Both the position numbers and the translations under genes were made by a program. Below, piece by piece: positions 8,605-15,940 of a stretch of 17,539 bases of DNA (its first letter is position 1; each line of letters begins with the position of its first letter). Source of the DNA: JBGTLW01 sp041743835 (GTDB lineage: Bacteria > Planctomycetota > Phycisphaerae > Phycisphaerales > Phycisphaeraceae); the NCBI GenBank assembly GCA_041743835.1, contig JBGTLW010000142.1, forward strand, positions 1-17,539. The letters are read 5' to 3'. A model generated the notes under the pieces. The model made no database searches. It saw only the letters and a list, made by a program, of their open reading frames with translations, and had not been told where the DNA came from.

Positions 8605-9393
8605 TTACTTGCCCCGCCAGTACTCCCAGTCGTCGTTGGCGGGCGGGGCGGTGGAGTTATTGTGGCCTACGACGCTGAGGTGCATGCGTTGGTAGGTCCA
8701 GTTGTGGGCGCTGCCGTCGAGGTAGAGGGCGTTGATGCCGGGGAAGTGCTGGATGCCGAACACTTCGCCAGTGGTCCATGTGCCGTTGATCTGCACGCTG
8801 TGGGACCAGAAACTGCCGGTGTTCCAGTGGCCTTGAGTGACGGCCCGGTCCATGCTGCCGTACCACTCGCCGGTCTTCTCGGTGACGACGATGCGTGCGG
8901 CGGGCTGCTTGACGTCTTCGAGCCGGACCTGGTTTTTGTAGCGGTCGTTGGCGGGGTAGGCGGCGTCGACGCCGGTCATGAGTCGGCCGTTTCCAAAGTA
9001 GCTGGCACCGCGCTGGTCGGAGCCGGTGAGCCGGTTCCGCTGCTGGGAGATGTCGTCTGCGGGGCAGATGATCATGGTGCCGGTGGTGTTACTTAGCCCA
9101 TTGCCTGCGAACGTACCGCCGAGGTTGTAGCGGACGGACAGCCTTGTGGACCAGCGTGTACCTTCGCGTGCCTTGTCGGGGTTGGTGTCGAATCGGCCGC
9201 GCGGGAGGTAGCCGTCCTGCTCGGTGGGGAAGATGTTGAGCGCGATGCCGATCTGCCGGTTGTTCGACAGGCAGCCTGCCTTCTGCGCCGCGTCCCGGGC
9301 GCTCTTGAGTGCCGGCAACATGAGCGCGATCAGCAGCGCGATGATGGAGATCACCACCAGAAGCTCGATCAGTGTAAATGCATGTCGCTTCAT
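8605..9393 (-). CDS. Prepilin-like protein with N-terminal methylation motif and H-X9-DG motif
   Basis: A 262-residue protein that opens MKRHAFTLIELLVV, a type IV prepilin/pseudopilin processing site followed by a ~20-residue hydrophobic helix. Prepilin peptidase would cut before F6 and methylate it; E10 is the conserved Glu at +5. The residue before the cut is Ala rather than the usual Gly. Near the C-terminus, HFPGINALYLDG matches the H-X9-DG motif of the large planctomycete/verrucomicrobial family of prepilin-type proteins, whose function is not established. The gene starts on the base right after the upstream gene's stop (TAA then ATG on the minus strand), with GGGGA ahead, so translation is likely coupled. 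Possible roles are a type II secretion pseudopilin or a surface substrate-binding protein; neither is shown by the sequence. Confidence 0.85.
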   Translation of the reverse strand: MKRHAFTLIELLVVISIIALLIALMLPALKSARDAAQKAGCLSNNRQIGIALNIFPTEQDGYLPRGRFDTNPDKAREGTRWSTRLSVRYNLGGTFAGNGLSNTTGTMIICPADDISQQRNRLTGSDQRGASYFGNGRLMTGVDAAYPANDRYKNQVRLEDVKQPAARIVVTEKTGEWYGSMDRAVTQGHWNTGSFWSHSVQINGTWTTGEVFGIQHFPGINALYLDGSAHNWTYQRMHLSVVGHNNSTAPPANDDWEYWRGK

Positions 9394-10302
9394 TTATTGT
9401 CCCCAGTACACACGCTTGTACCGCCCGCCCTCGGGGTCGCCGCCGGGGGCGCGGTGTGACCAGTTGTCCAGGTGAATCGGATTGGCGTACACGGTTTGCC
9501 CCAGCGCCGCGACGTGGCCGTCGCCATAGGCCACGTTCTGGAACGTGGGGCGATTCCCCGTCTCCGTCGGCGTGCCCGGATCGTGGTTGGAGTGCATCCC
9601 GAAAATATCGGATCGCCATTCGACGCGGTCGGCAGAAACGATCTGCTTGCTGGGCTGGCCGTTCTCCCCGTCGAACATCGGGTCCGCGATGGTGTCATTG
9701 GGGTCCACCGCCGCGTACCAGCGCGTCTCGTTGTAGTTGTAGGCCCCGGGCTTTCGTTGAGCCGCACCCGCGACCGAATCGTAGTAAACGCCACTGACAA
9801 TCAGGTAGTCCATCAGCACGCGGTCGGCGATGCCGGACCACCCGCTGGGATAATCGAAGTCGCTTCCCTCGGTGGGCACGTATTCCGTGGAAGGGCAATC
9901 CATCGCGGGCAGGCCGACGCCCATGCTGCGCCAAGTTTCAAAGCTCGTGCCGTGGCCGCGCCAGACGGGGTGACGGGCGCCGCCCGTATAGCCGCAGGTA
10001 TCGAACTCCCCGCTAAGCGTGGCGGTGTGGATCGGGCGGGGATAGTTGCGCAGCACGATGGTGGGCCGAAGTTGGTGGCCGGACTGGTCAGACCCACCCG
10101 CGCGGGCAAACGCACCGTGATGGTCGCTTGAGAACACGGCCGCGCCGATCGCGATGCCGCGCAGATTGGACGCGCACGCCACCCGCCGCCCCGCCTCCCT
10201 GGCCTGGCTCAGCGCGGGCAACAGGAGCGCGATCAGCATCACGATGATGCTGATGACCACAAGGAGTTCGATGAGCGTAAACGCGTTTTTTCGTGGTTGC
10301 AT
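9394..10302 (-). CDS. Prepilin-like protein with N-terminal methylation motif
   Basis: A 302-residue protein with a type IV prepilin start, MQPRKNAFTLIELLVV, and a hydrophobic helix to about residue 30. Predicted cleavage is A7/F8, again Ala in place of Gly, with E12 at +5. The mature part is Cys-poor and Gly/Tyr-rich, and ends with VAYGDGHVAALG, which resembles the DG portion of the H-X9-DG family although the His spacing differs. An in-frame frame runs back to 10398, but the methylation motif must be close to the N-terminus and AGGA lies ~11 bases before the ATG at 10302, so that start is chosen. Its stop abuts the start of the next prepilin-like gene. The two are distant relatives, alike mainly at the N-terminus. 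Confidence 0.85.
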   Translation of the reverse strand: MQPRKNAFTLIELLVVISIIVMLIALLLPALSQAREAGRRVACASNLRGIAIGAAVFSSDHHGAFARAGGSDQSGHQLRPTIVLRNYPRPIHTATLSGEFDTCGYTGGARHPVWRGHGTSFETWRSMGVGLPAMDCPSTEYVPTEGSDFDYPSGWSGIADRVLMDYLIVSGVYYDSVAGAAQRKPGAYNYNETRWYAAVDPNDTIADPMFDGENGQPSKQIVSADRVEWRSDIFGMHSNHDPGTPTETGNRPTFQNVAYGDGHVAALGQTVYANPIHLDNWSHRAPGGDPEGGRYKRVYWGQ

Positions 10303-10352
10303 GACTCGTTGATCCTGCACTGACGAGCGTTTCACTGACACTGGGCGACAAT

Positions 10353-10382
10353 CGGCCGGACCCGCGTTGAAGGGCCCGGCCG
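10353..10382 (-). terminator. Strong GC hairpin after a PEP-CTERM gene
   Basis: The arms at 10353-10363 and 10372-10382 form ten of eleven pairs (one A-C mismatch) around an eight-base loop. On the minus strand the hairpin begins about 15 bases after the stop codon at 10398-10400. It is followed by ATTGTC, with no long T-run. It may act as a partial terminator or as a 3' stabiliser that lets the surface-protein genes be expressed more than the enzyme genes behind them. Confidence 0.5.
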
Positions 10383-10397
10383 CAGATGACGATTTCA

Positions 10398-11123
10398 CTA
10401 GGCGCTGTGCCGTCGCCGCGACAGCATCAGCAGCCCGCCGATCCCCATCAGCGCGAGCGACGCTGGTTCGGGGATCAGGGTGCCGTTCACGACGATGTTG
10501 TCGAATCGCATGTCACGATTATCAGCCCCCTCTGCGCGGGAATAGAAGCGGAAGACAACCGGGCCGGTCACGTTGGTGAGGCCGATGTTGTAGCTCTGGC
10601 CAATGTTCCATGCGGTGCCGCTGCTGTTCACCTGTTGACCGATTTTGGTACTTGTGGCAAAGCCGTCGGTGCTGACGTAGGCGTAGATGCCTCGTGTTCC
10701 TTGATCGCCACCGCGTGCCCAGTCGAACACAAGGGTGTCGAGTGAGGCAAAGGTGTAGCCGGTGCCCGGGGTCAGCGTGAACTCGAAGTACCTGTTGTTA
10801 TTGATCGCCGCCGATTCGGAGGTGAGTGCCGTGCCTCGGATCGAGAGGGCGGTATTGGGCGCTCCGGTGGGTCCAAAGAACAGGTTGTAGTTGGCGTTGG
10901 TGATGCCTGCCCCCTTGCTGGTGCTGGTTGCCGTCATGTTGGTGGCGGTAAAATTGGGGGCCGTCTGAGCGGCACTCGGGTTGTTGATGCCGACGCTAGA
11001 TTCAACAAACGTGTACTGCACCAGCATGTCCGCATGGGCGGGGGCGGACCACGTGACAACCACGCAGGCCAATAGAGCAATCATCGCAATACCCGAACCA
11101 AGTTGCTTCTGTCGCATGAACAT
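10398..11123 (-). CDS. PEP-CTERM sorted exported protein
   Basis: A 241-residue exported protein. It has a signal peptide (hydrophobic ~11-25, AHA cleavage near 31). The C-terminal sorting signal spans 217-241: IPEP, the hydrophobic helix SLALMGIGGLLML, then SRRRH. PEP-CTERM signals are recognised by exosortase, which typically goes with exopolysaccharide production. The middle is rich in Asn, Thr and Ser and looks all-beta, with FEFTLTPG, YVSTDGF and MRFDNIVVNGT; similar jelly-roll proteins exist in planctomycetes, but I cannot name a fold family with confidence. The start at 11123 follows AAGGAG by 7-8 bases; a second Met two codons later is possible. No exosortase gene is in the window. 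It lies 65 bases after the other PEP-CTERM gene. Confidence 0.85.
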   Translation of the reverse strand: MFMRQKQLGSGIAMIALLACVVVTWSAPAHADMLVQYTFVESSVGINNPSAAQTAPNFTATNMTATSTSKGAGITNANYNLFFGPTGAPNTALSIRGTALTSESAAINNNRYFEFTLTPGTGYTFASLDTLVFDWARGGDQGTRGIYAYVSTDGFATSTKIGQQVNSSGTAWNIGQSYNIGLTNVTGPVVFRFYSRAEGADNRDMRFDNIVVNGTLIPEPASLALMGIGGLLMLSRRRHSA

Positions 11124-11188
11124 TTCTTTACTCCTTCTGGAAAAACAGTGAGGTCACAATTGAGTGAAAGGGATTACGCATCCGTCGC

Positions 11189-12646
11189 TTACGCACGCCG
11201 CTTACGGCTGACTATCAATAATCCGCCGATCCCCATCAGCGCCAGGCTGCCCGGCTCGGGGATCACGGAGAGGGTGATGCTATTGGTGTTGTAGTTGACT
11301 TGATAGAGCGAATCGAGACCAGTGACGGTGGTGAAGGCACCCGTTCCGAGCAACGAGCCGGTGAACGTCGCGATGGTGTAGGTGCTGCCGTCCCACGCCC
11401 CCGCGAGCGAGAGCAGGTCGAGTGCGGAGCCTGCATTGAGTTCCAGATCGCCGAACACCGCAACGCGGTCTGAGGCGGTGGCGGCACCGATATCGATGCG
11501 GAGCATGCCCTTGTCACTGACGACCAGCTTGTTGCCGTTGCCATTGGTGCCGATGGTCAGGGTGTCGGTGTCGGTGTTGTTCGCACCGGGGTAAAACACG
11601 CCACGCGAGTCATCGAGCATCGTGCCACCGACGGTGACGGTGGCCGCGTTCTTGAGACCGATCACACCGGTACCACCCAGCGTGCCTGTACGGGCCTGTC
11701 CATTGTCCGCCGTTGAGCTTGTGCCGCGCACCAGGTAGTTGCCGCCGCCGGTGTGTGTGCCGTTAATCAGCAGTTTCCCTTGGTTGACGGTCGTGGTGCC
11801 GGTGTAGGTGTTGTTGCCAGCGAATATCTGAGTGCCGCTGAAGTCGGACCGGGAACTCTGGCTGGTTGCTGTGGTGGTAGCGCCGATTTCGACGTTCAGC
11901 AGGTGTGCGGCGTTGGCGTTGCTGTCGGCGAGGGTGCCGGAGAATGTGGCGAGACTCGTGCCCCCCTGGTCCTTTCGGCCAAAGGCGGCGGTTCGGGTGC
12001 CGTCGTATGCGGCCAGGGTGCCCGAGCCGTTGAGCAGGGCGGTGCTGTTTGAGTTATTGCCCCCGGTGACGCTGAGGTTCGCGGTGAGTTCGAGCCTCGC
12101 ACCCGAGTTGATGGTGATGTTCCGTTGTGCCTGATTGTTGTTGATCCAGTTCAAACGGGTGGTTCCGGCCCCGGCAAAGACGGTTCCCGCCGCGCTATTG
12201 ACGCCACCGTCGTACTGCATGGTCAGCACTTGCGTCGCGTCGGTGACGGTGATGGTGCGCGCCTGGGTCCCCATCAGTCGCCCGAGATTGAGATTCCCAG
12301 CGCCTGTCTCCAATGTCACGTTGCGTGCAGTGATACGTGTCCCATCCGAGCCACTCCCCAGGGTGAGCGCTTGGGTCTGCGATGATCGGATGATCAGATC
12401 GCGGATCGTCCGGTTGGCGCCCATGGTGATGGAGGCCGGGGCGATATTGCCCGAGAACTCCACATCCGTCGAGTTGTTGTTGGGCACCGCAAGCGTGTCC
12501 CAGTTGTTTACATCGCCCCAACTGAGGTTGTCGCCGACACCCGCGCCGCCGGCCCCTTCCCACACGGCCGCGTTCAAGCTGCTGCTAGCCAGCAGCGTCA
12601 GCAACAGGGGTGTCAGCCGGATTGATTTTGCATAAGCATTTTTCAT
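11189..12646 (-). CDS. PEP-CTERM protein with autotransporter-type beta-strand repeat
   Basis: A 485-residue exported protein. Signal peptide ~1-26 (LTPLLLTLLASSSLNA). The body is a repetitive Gly/Thr/Asn-rich beta-solenoid; NTYTGTTTVNQGKLLING at ~279-296 matches the autotransporter-associated beta-strand repeat (PATR), and WxxxxxWDTLAVPNN near the start is common in such passenger-like proteins. The last 24 residues are a PEP-CTERM signal: IPEP, SLALMGIGGLLIV, SRKRR. There is no outer-membrane barrel, so sorting by exosortase replaces autotransport. The ATG at 12646 is chosen because GAGGAG sits seven bases before it; a Met six codons upstream would have that site inside the gene. It lies 45 bases after the LacI gene, suggesting one operon. 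Likely an abundant surface or matrix protein. Confidence 0.85.
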   Translation of the reverse strand: MKNAYAKSIRLTPLLLTLLASSSLNAAVWEGAGGAGVGDNLSWGDVNNWDTLAVPNNNSTDVEFSGNIAPASITMGANRTIRDLIIRSSQTQALTLGSGSDGTRITARNVTLETGAGNLNLGRLMGTQARTITVTDATQVLTMQYDGGVNSAAGTVFAGAGTTRLNWINNNQAQRNITINSGARLELTANLSVTGGNNSNSTALLNGSGTLAAYDGTRTAAFGRKDQGGTSLATFSGTLADSNANAAHLLNVEIGATTTATSQSSRSDFSGTQIFAGNNTYTGTTTVNQGKLLINGTHTGGGNYLVRGTSSTADNGQARTGTLGGTGVIGLKNAATVTVGGTMLDDSRGVFYPGANNTDTDTLTIGTNGNGNKLVVSDKGMLRIDIGAATASDRVAVFGDLELNAGSALDLLSLAGAWDGSTYTIATFTGSLLGTGAFTTVTGLDSLYQVNYNTNSITLSVIPEPGSLALMGIGGLLIVSRKRRA

Positions 12647-12691
12647 GAGAATCTCCTCTTTCACGAAGCGGGGTTAAACGAATCCGATGCG

Positions 12692-13747
12692 TCACCCCTC
12701 ACGTTGAGGGGGTGGGGCCAGGGTTTGCTCGGCCTTGAAGCCGAAGGGGACTTTCACGGGGTCGAGAATTAAATCGGGGTCGGCGATGCGTTGTTCGAGC
12801 ATGTCGATGGCTGTACGGCCGAGGCGGCCATCGGGCAGGATCGACGTGGCGATGCGGATGCCCATCTCGTCGTGGCTGCCGTTGTCGGCGAACATCACGA
12901 TGGACAGGTCGCGGGGCACGTCGAGACCCAGGGCGATGGCGGCGACGATGGCGGTGCGGGCCTCGCGGGTGCCGTAGCACAGCAGGGCCGTGGGACGATC
13001 CCCCGGCACCGGGCCGGCCAGCAGAGCCTTGATCTCTTCGAGCAACCGCCACTTGCGGTCGAGCATTTCGACGCTGCCGTGGCGGCGCACGGTGAGGCCG
13101 GCCTCTTCCATCGTTTGGCGACAGCCCTCCCACCGTTCGACGAAGCTGTAGTGCATCGCGGGCCTGTGGATCGAACTGGTGTAGTCGAGGTAGGCGATGC
13201 GGCGATGGCCCAGTTCGAGCAGTCGGCGGGTGGCGTCGGCGGCTGCGCCATGATCGTCTGGGTAGATGCAGTTGGCCGACTGCTGGGAGTTGAGCCAGAC
13301 CGCGGTGATGTCGAAATGTCCGATGAGTTCGACCATCTGCGGCGGGATCCCAGCGTTATAGTTGATGAGCAGGCCATCGACGTGTGATTCGCGGAGGATG
13401 CGGGGAACGTAAGCCTCGTCCACCAATCGGTCGTCGGGCATCTGGCTGACCATGAGGTTGAGTCGGCGGTCCCGGCAACCGGCTTGGAGGCCTTGCAACA
13501 ACCCCTGGGGGAGGATGCTGCACGAGATGTCCTCGCTCATGACCAGGGACACGGCGTTGTGGCGGCCCGTGCGGACCGACCTTGCCGCGGCGTTGGGCCG
13601 ATAACCCATCTCCGATGCGATCTTGCGGATGTGGGCGGCCCGCTTGGCGTAGGTCGGGCGCCTGTACTCGAACTGATGGTTGAGCACCCGGGAGACCGTC
13701 ATATTCGACACCCCGGCTGCCTTCGCGATGTCGTAGATATTAGCCAT
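12692..13747 (-). CDS. LacI-family transcriptional regulator
   Basis: A 351-residue regulator. The N-terminal helix-turn-helix reads IYDIAKAAGVSNMTVSRVLNH (residues 4-24), then a hinge YRPNAAARSVRTGR at ~49-62 that normally inserts in the minor groove at a central CG. Residues ~65-340 form the periplasmic-binding-like sugar sensor, ending with LLCYGTREARTAIVAAI and LSIVMFADN. The linker QFEYRRPTYAKRAAHIRKIA is the longer form I know from planctomycetes, in place of the usual VSxxTRxRV. It heads the minus-strand run, so it probably responds to a product of the glycan and controls the run. The ATG at 13747 has only a weak ribosome site. A promoter (13805-13832) and an operator candidate (13779-13792) lie just upstream, consistent with autoregulation. 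The ligand cannot be deduced. Confidence 0.92.
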   Translation of the reverse strand: MANIYDIAKAAGVSNMTVSRVLNHQFEYRRPTYAKRAAHIRKIASEMGYRPNAAARSVRTGRHNAVSLVMSEDISCSILPQGLLQGLQAGCRDRRLNLMVSQMPDDRLVDEAYVPRILRESHVDGLLINYNAGIPPQMVELIGHFDITAVWLNSQQSANCIYPDDHGAAADATRRLLELGHRRIAYLDYTSSIHRPAMHYSFVERWEGCRQTMEEAGLTVRRHGSVEMLDRKWRLLEEIKALLAGPVPGDRPTALLCYGTREARTAIVAAIALGLDVPRDLSIVMFADNGSHDEMGIRIATSILPDGRLGRTAIDMLEQRIADPDLILDPVKVPFGFKAEQTLAPPPQREG

Positions 13748-13778
13748 CAGAGAGACGCCCCATGCGCGACCGCGCTAG

Positions 13779-13792
13779 TGCATTCGTTAGCA
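13779..13792. promoter_or_regulatory. Candidate LacI-family operator
   Basis: TGCATTCGTTAGCA is a 14-base partial palindrome with outer TGC/GCA arms and a central CG, the architecture of many LacI-family sites. It lies just downstream of the predicted start of transcription for the LacI gene, 31 bases before its ATG, where binding would block the promoter. A weaker relative sharing ATTCGTT occurs on the minus strand at 12677-12683, before the first PEP-CTERM gene. Confidence 0.4.
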
Positions 13793-13804
13793 AGTGATGA
13801 CGAT

Positions 13805-13832
13805 ATCATATATCAGAATCGCACCGCGTCAA
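13805..13832 (-). promoter_or_regulatory. Sigma70-type promoter of the LacI gene
   Basis: On the minus strand TTGACG (13832-13827, five of six to consensus) is followed by a 16-base spacer and TATGAT (13810-13805, five of six). Transcription would start near 13798, giving a leader of about 50 bases. An imperfect palindrome GATAT-CAT-ATATC (13802-13814) covers the -10 box and could bind a regulator. Confidence 0.55.
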
Positions 13833-13899
13833 CCCCTTTTCACTCGACTCATCCAGATTTTCTGCCTGTGCTTTGGTGGAGGGGAGCAGCAGTGCGAGC

Positions 13900-14090
13900 C
13901 GTCACCGCTGAACCTGGCGGTGGCGCAGAAACACCAAACTTGATACAAAAGCGCATTCTACGAACGCCAGCAGGGTTCGTAGCCGATTAATGAGAGGTGG
14001 ACTGAAACCACAATGCACCGTGGTAAGGCGTTTTCAGTGTGGCGGTTTGGATCGCGTAACACAAGCGATCCTAGAATCAATAACCTAGGA
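13900..14090 (+). other. Cluster of stem-loops upstream of DUF1800; possible structured leader or small RNA
   Basis: Within the 368-base divergent region there are five inverted repeats. (a) 13900-13925: nine pairs including one G-U, eight-base loop. (b) 13958-13982: perfect CTACGAAC/GTTCGTAG. (c) 14001-14038: perfect ACTGAAA/TTTCAGT enclosing CCAC/GTGG, with an eight-base bulge on the 3' side. (d) 14049-14071: perfect GGATCGC/GCGATCC, nine-base loop. (e) 14069-14090: TCCTAG/CTAGGA, which overlaps (d), so (d) and (e) exclude each other. The next gene starts at 14116. I recognise no known riboswitch core. TAGAAT at 14072-14077 could be a -10 box, which would put the hairpins upstream of the transcript instead of in it. 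The rest of the region (13833-13899) shows nothing clear. Confidence 0.4.
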
Positions 14091-14115
14091 ACGCTTCTAT
14101 AAAGTGGAACCCCCA

Positions 14116-15813
14116 ATGCCCCACACGCGGCGATGCAGCATACTCCCAGCCCTTGGCCTGGCGGCACTGATGGCTGGGATGCCAAGCCAGTCCCCAGCCC
14201 TGGCCCAGGGGGCGGACCCGACCCGGATCAAGCTGCTGGGCGTCGGCGCAACCACGACACAAGACCCCAAACCCGCAGCGACGAACTCAAACCCACTCAC
14301 CGACGACAGCCGGGCGCTCGGCGAACGCGAGATGGTCGAGCACCTGCTCTTGCGGATGACCTTTGGGGCAAGGCCCGGCCTTGCAGACGCGGTGCTGGCT
14401 GAGGGCTGGGAGAACTGGGCCCGCAGGCAACTGCGGCCCGACTCGATCGACGATGCCACGGTCTCCTCGCAGGTCGGCGAGCGTTACCCGTCGCTGGGCA
14501 TGTCGATGACCGAGATCTGGCGGGTCTATCGCCCGCCCTACGAGAACGACCCGCCCACGATGGAGGACCAGCAGAAGCGCAACCAGCTCGCGGCGAAAAT
14601 CCGCAAGGAGCTGCGCGAGTCGGTCATCCACCGCGCGGTCCACAGCGAGGCCCAGTTCCGCGAGGTCATCGCTGAGTTCTGGCGCAACCACCTAAACATC
14701 GACCAGCAGAAAGACGACGTCGGCTACCTCGCAAACCACTACGAGGAACACGTCATCCGCGCCCACGCGTTTGGCAAGTTCGAGGACATGCTTCTTGCAT
14801 CCGCGCGTCACCCCGCGATGCTGATCTACCTGGACAACATCGTCAGCCAGAAGCCGCTGGACAAGCACGAGCAGCGATTGATTGAGCGCTTCGAGGGCCG
14901 GGCACGCAAGCCCCGCTCGGTGCGGGCGCTCGAACGCTACAGCGGGCTCAACGAAAACTACTCACGCGAGCTGATGGAGCTGCACACGCTGGGCGTGGAC
15001 AACGGCTACACCCAGCAGGATGTCACCGAGCTCGCCCGCGTGCTCACCGGCTGGTCCGCACGGTGGAACGCAGACGGGGAGTACGGCTTCTACTTCCGCA
15101 AAGATGTCCACGACACCGACGCCAAACGTGTGGTCAACTTAAGCGTCCGGCGGGGCGGCGGCGAGGAGGAAGGCATCGAGGTCATCCGAGCGCTCGCGCG
15201 GGACCGCAAGACTGCCCAGTTCATCGCACACAAGCTCTGCGTGTACCTGGTCAACGACAACCCCGACCCGGCACTGGTGCGCAGCGTGGCCAACGTCTTC
15301 CACAGGACGCGGGGCGACCTGCCGCAGGTGTACGAGGCGATCATCTTCTCGCCACAGTTCCGCTCGCGGGAGAACTTCCGCGCCAAGTTCAAGACGCCCT
15401 TCGAGTTTGCCGTGAGCGCCTTGCGTGCGACCGATGCGACGGTCGAGGGCTACGACCACACGCTGCGGGCGATCGCGCAGATGGGTCAGCCCGTGTACCA
15501 GATGGAAGACCCCACAGGCTACGACGACCGGGCCGAGCGCTGGCTGGACCCCGGCGTGCTGGTGTATCGGTGGCGGTTCGCGCTGGAGCTGGCGCGTGGC
15601 AGTGTGAAGGGCGTCAGCCTGCCGTCGGACTTTATGCAGCGTTTTGCGAATCTGCCCCCCGCGGGCCTCAAGGACGCCCTGATCCGAGAGCTCCTGCCCG
15701 CCGGCGTGGATGAGCAATCCGACCGCATCCTCGCAGAAGAAATCAGACGCAATACCAACTTCGGTTTCGCGTTAGGCCTGGTGCTCGGTTCGCCCACGTT
15801 CCAGCAGCAGTAA
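14116..15813 (+). CDS. DUF1800 family secreted protein
   Basis: A 565-residue protein with a signal peptide (LPALGLAALMAG core, ALA cleavage near 30). The DUF1800 domain fills ~70-555: EHLLLRMTFGARPG at 75-88, WRNHLNI near 189-195, and the hallmark NENYSRELMELHTLG at 279-293 followed by YTQQDVTELARVLTGW. The family has no agreed biochemical function; its genes usually sit next to DUF1501 genes, as here. It is expected to act outside the cytoplasm. The ATG at 14116 is preferred because it starts the signal peptide; an in-frame GTG at 14104 (AGGAA ~12 bases upstream) is possible and adds four residues. Neither has a strong ribosome site. It is transcribed away from the LacI gene. Confidence 0.85.
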   Translation: MPHTRRCSILPALGLAALMAGMPSQSPALAQGADPTRIKLLGVGATTTQDPKPAATNSNPLTDDSRALGEREMVEHLLLRMTFGARPGLADAVLAEGWENWARRQLRPDSIDDATVSSQVGERYPSLGMSMTEIWRVYRPPYENDPPTMEDQQKRNQLAAKIRKELRESVIHRAVHSEAQFREVIAEFWRNHLNIDQQKDDVGYLANHYEEHVIRAHAFGKFEDMLLASARHPAMLIYLDNIVSQKPLDKHEQRLIERFEGRARKPRSVRALERYSGLNENYSRELMELHTLGVDNGYTQQDVTELARVLTGWSARWNADGEYGFYFRKDVHDTDAKRVVNLSVRRGGGEEEGIEVIRALARDRKTAQFIAHKLCVYLVNDNPDPALVRSVANVFHRTRGDLPQVYEAIIFSPQFRSRENFRAKFKTPFEFAVSALRATDATVEGYDHTLRAIAQMGQPVYQMEDPTGYDDRAERWLDPGVLVYRWRFALELARGSVKGVSLPSDFMQRFANLPPAGLKDALIRELLPAGVDEQSDRILAEEIRRNTNFGFALGLVLGSPTFQQQ

Positions 15814-15816
15814 CGG

Positions 15817-15936
15817 GATTTTCGATTTCCGAATGTCGATTTTCGATTGGTTCGAAAGCGACTCGGAAAACGAAGGCCGCCCGGCGGGATTGCAACACGG
15901 CCCTGGCTTGAAATCGAAACTCGGGAATCGGAGATC
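15817..15936 (+). promoter_or_regulatory. Long imperfect hairpin covering the DUF1501 ribosome binding site
   Basis: The 27-base arms 15817-15843 and 15910-15936 can form 25 of 27 pairs in the plus-strand RNA (four are G-U), around a 66-base loop. The 3' arm contains GGAG (15930-15933), the only good ribosome site for the DUF1501 start at 15941, so folding would mask it. The 5' arm holds the first copy of an exact 11-base direct repeat, GATTTTCGATT (15817-15827 and 15838-15848); the second copy runs from the arm into the loop. All of this lies between the DUF1800 stop and the DUF1501 start. Confidence 0.5.
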
Positions 15937-15940
15937 ACAA

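Noticed and set aside
11141..11157. GTGACCTCAC followed by five T residues on the minus strand, as a terminator between the PEP-CTERM genes
   Set aside because: The palindrome leaves only a two-base loop; a realistic fold has three pairs, too weak for termination.
14047..14077. Plus-strand promoter TTGGAT / TAGAAT for DUF1800
   Set aside because: The -10 is good but the -35 matches only four of six and the spacer is 19 bases; too weak to list as a feature.
13958..14090. Integron attC-like or other recombination site
   Set aside because: No paired RYYYAAC/GTTRRRY core sites, no integrase or cassette-like gene nearby.
15833..15940. 36-residue N-terminal extension of the DUF1501 protein
   Set aside because: It would be encoded by the hairpin region, has no ribosome site, and would place the twin-arginine signal away from the N-terminus.
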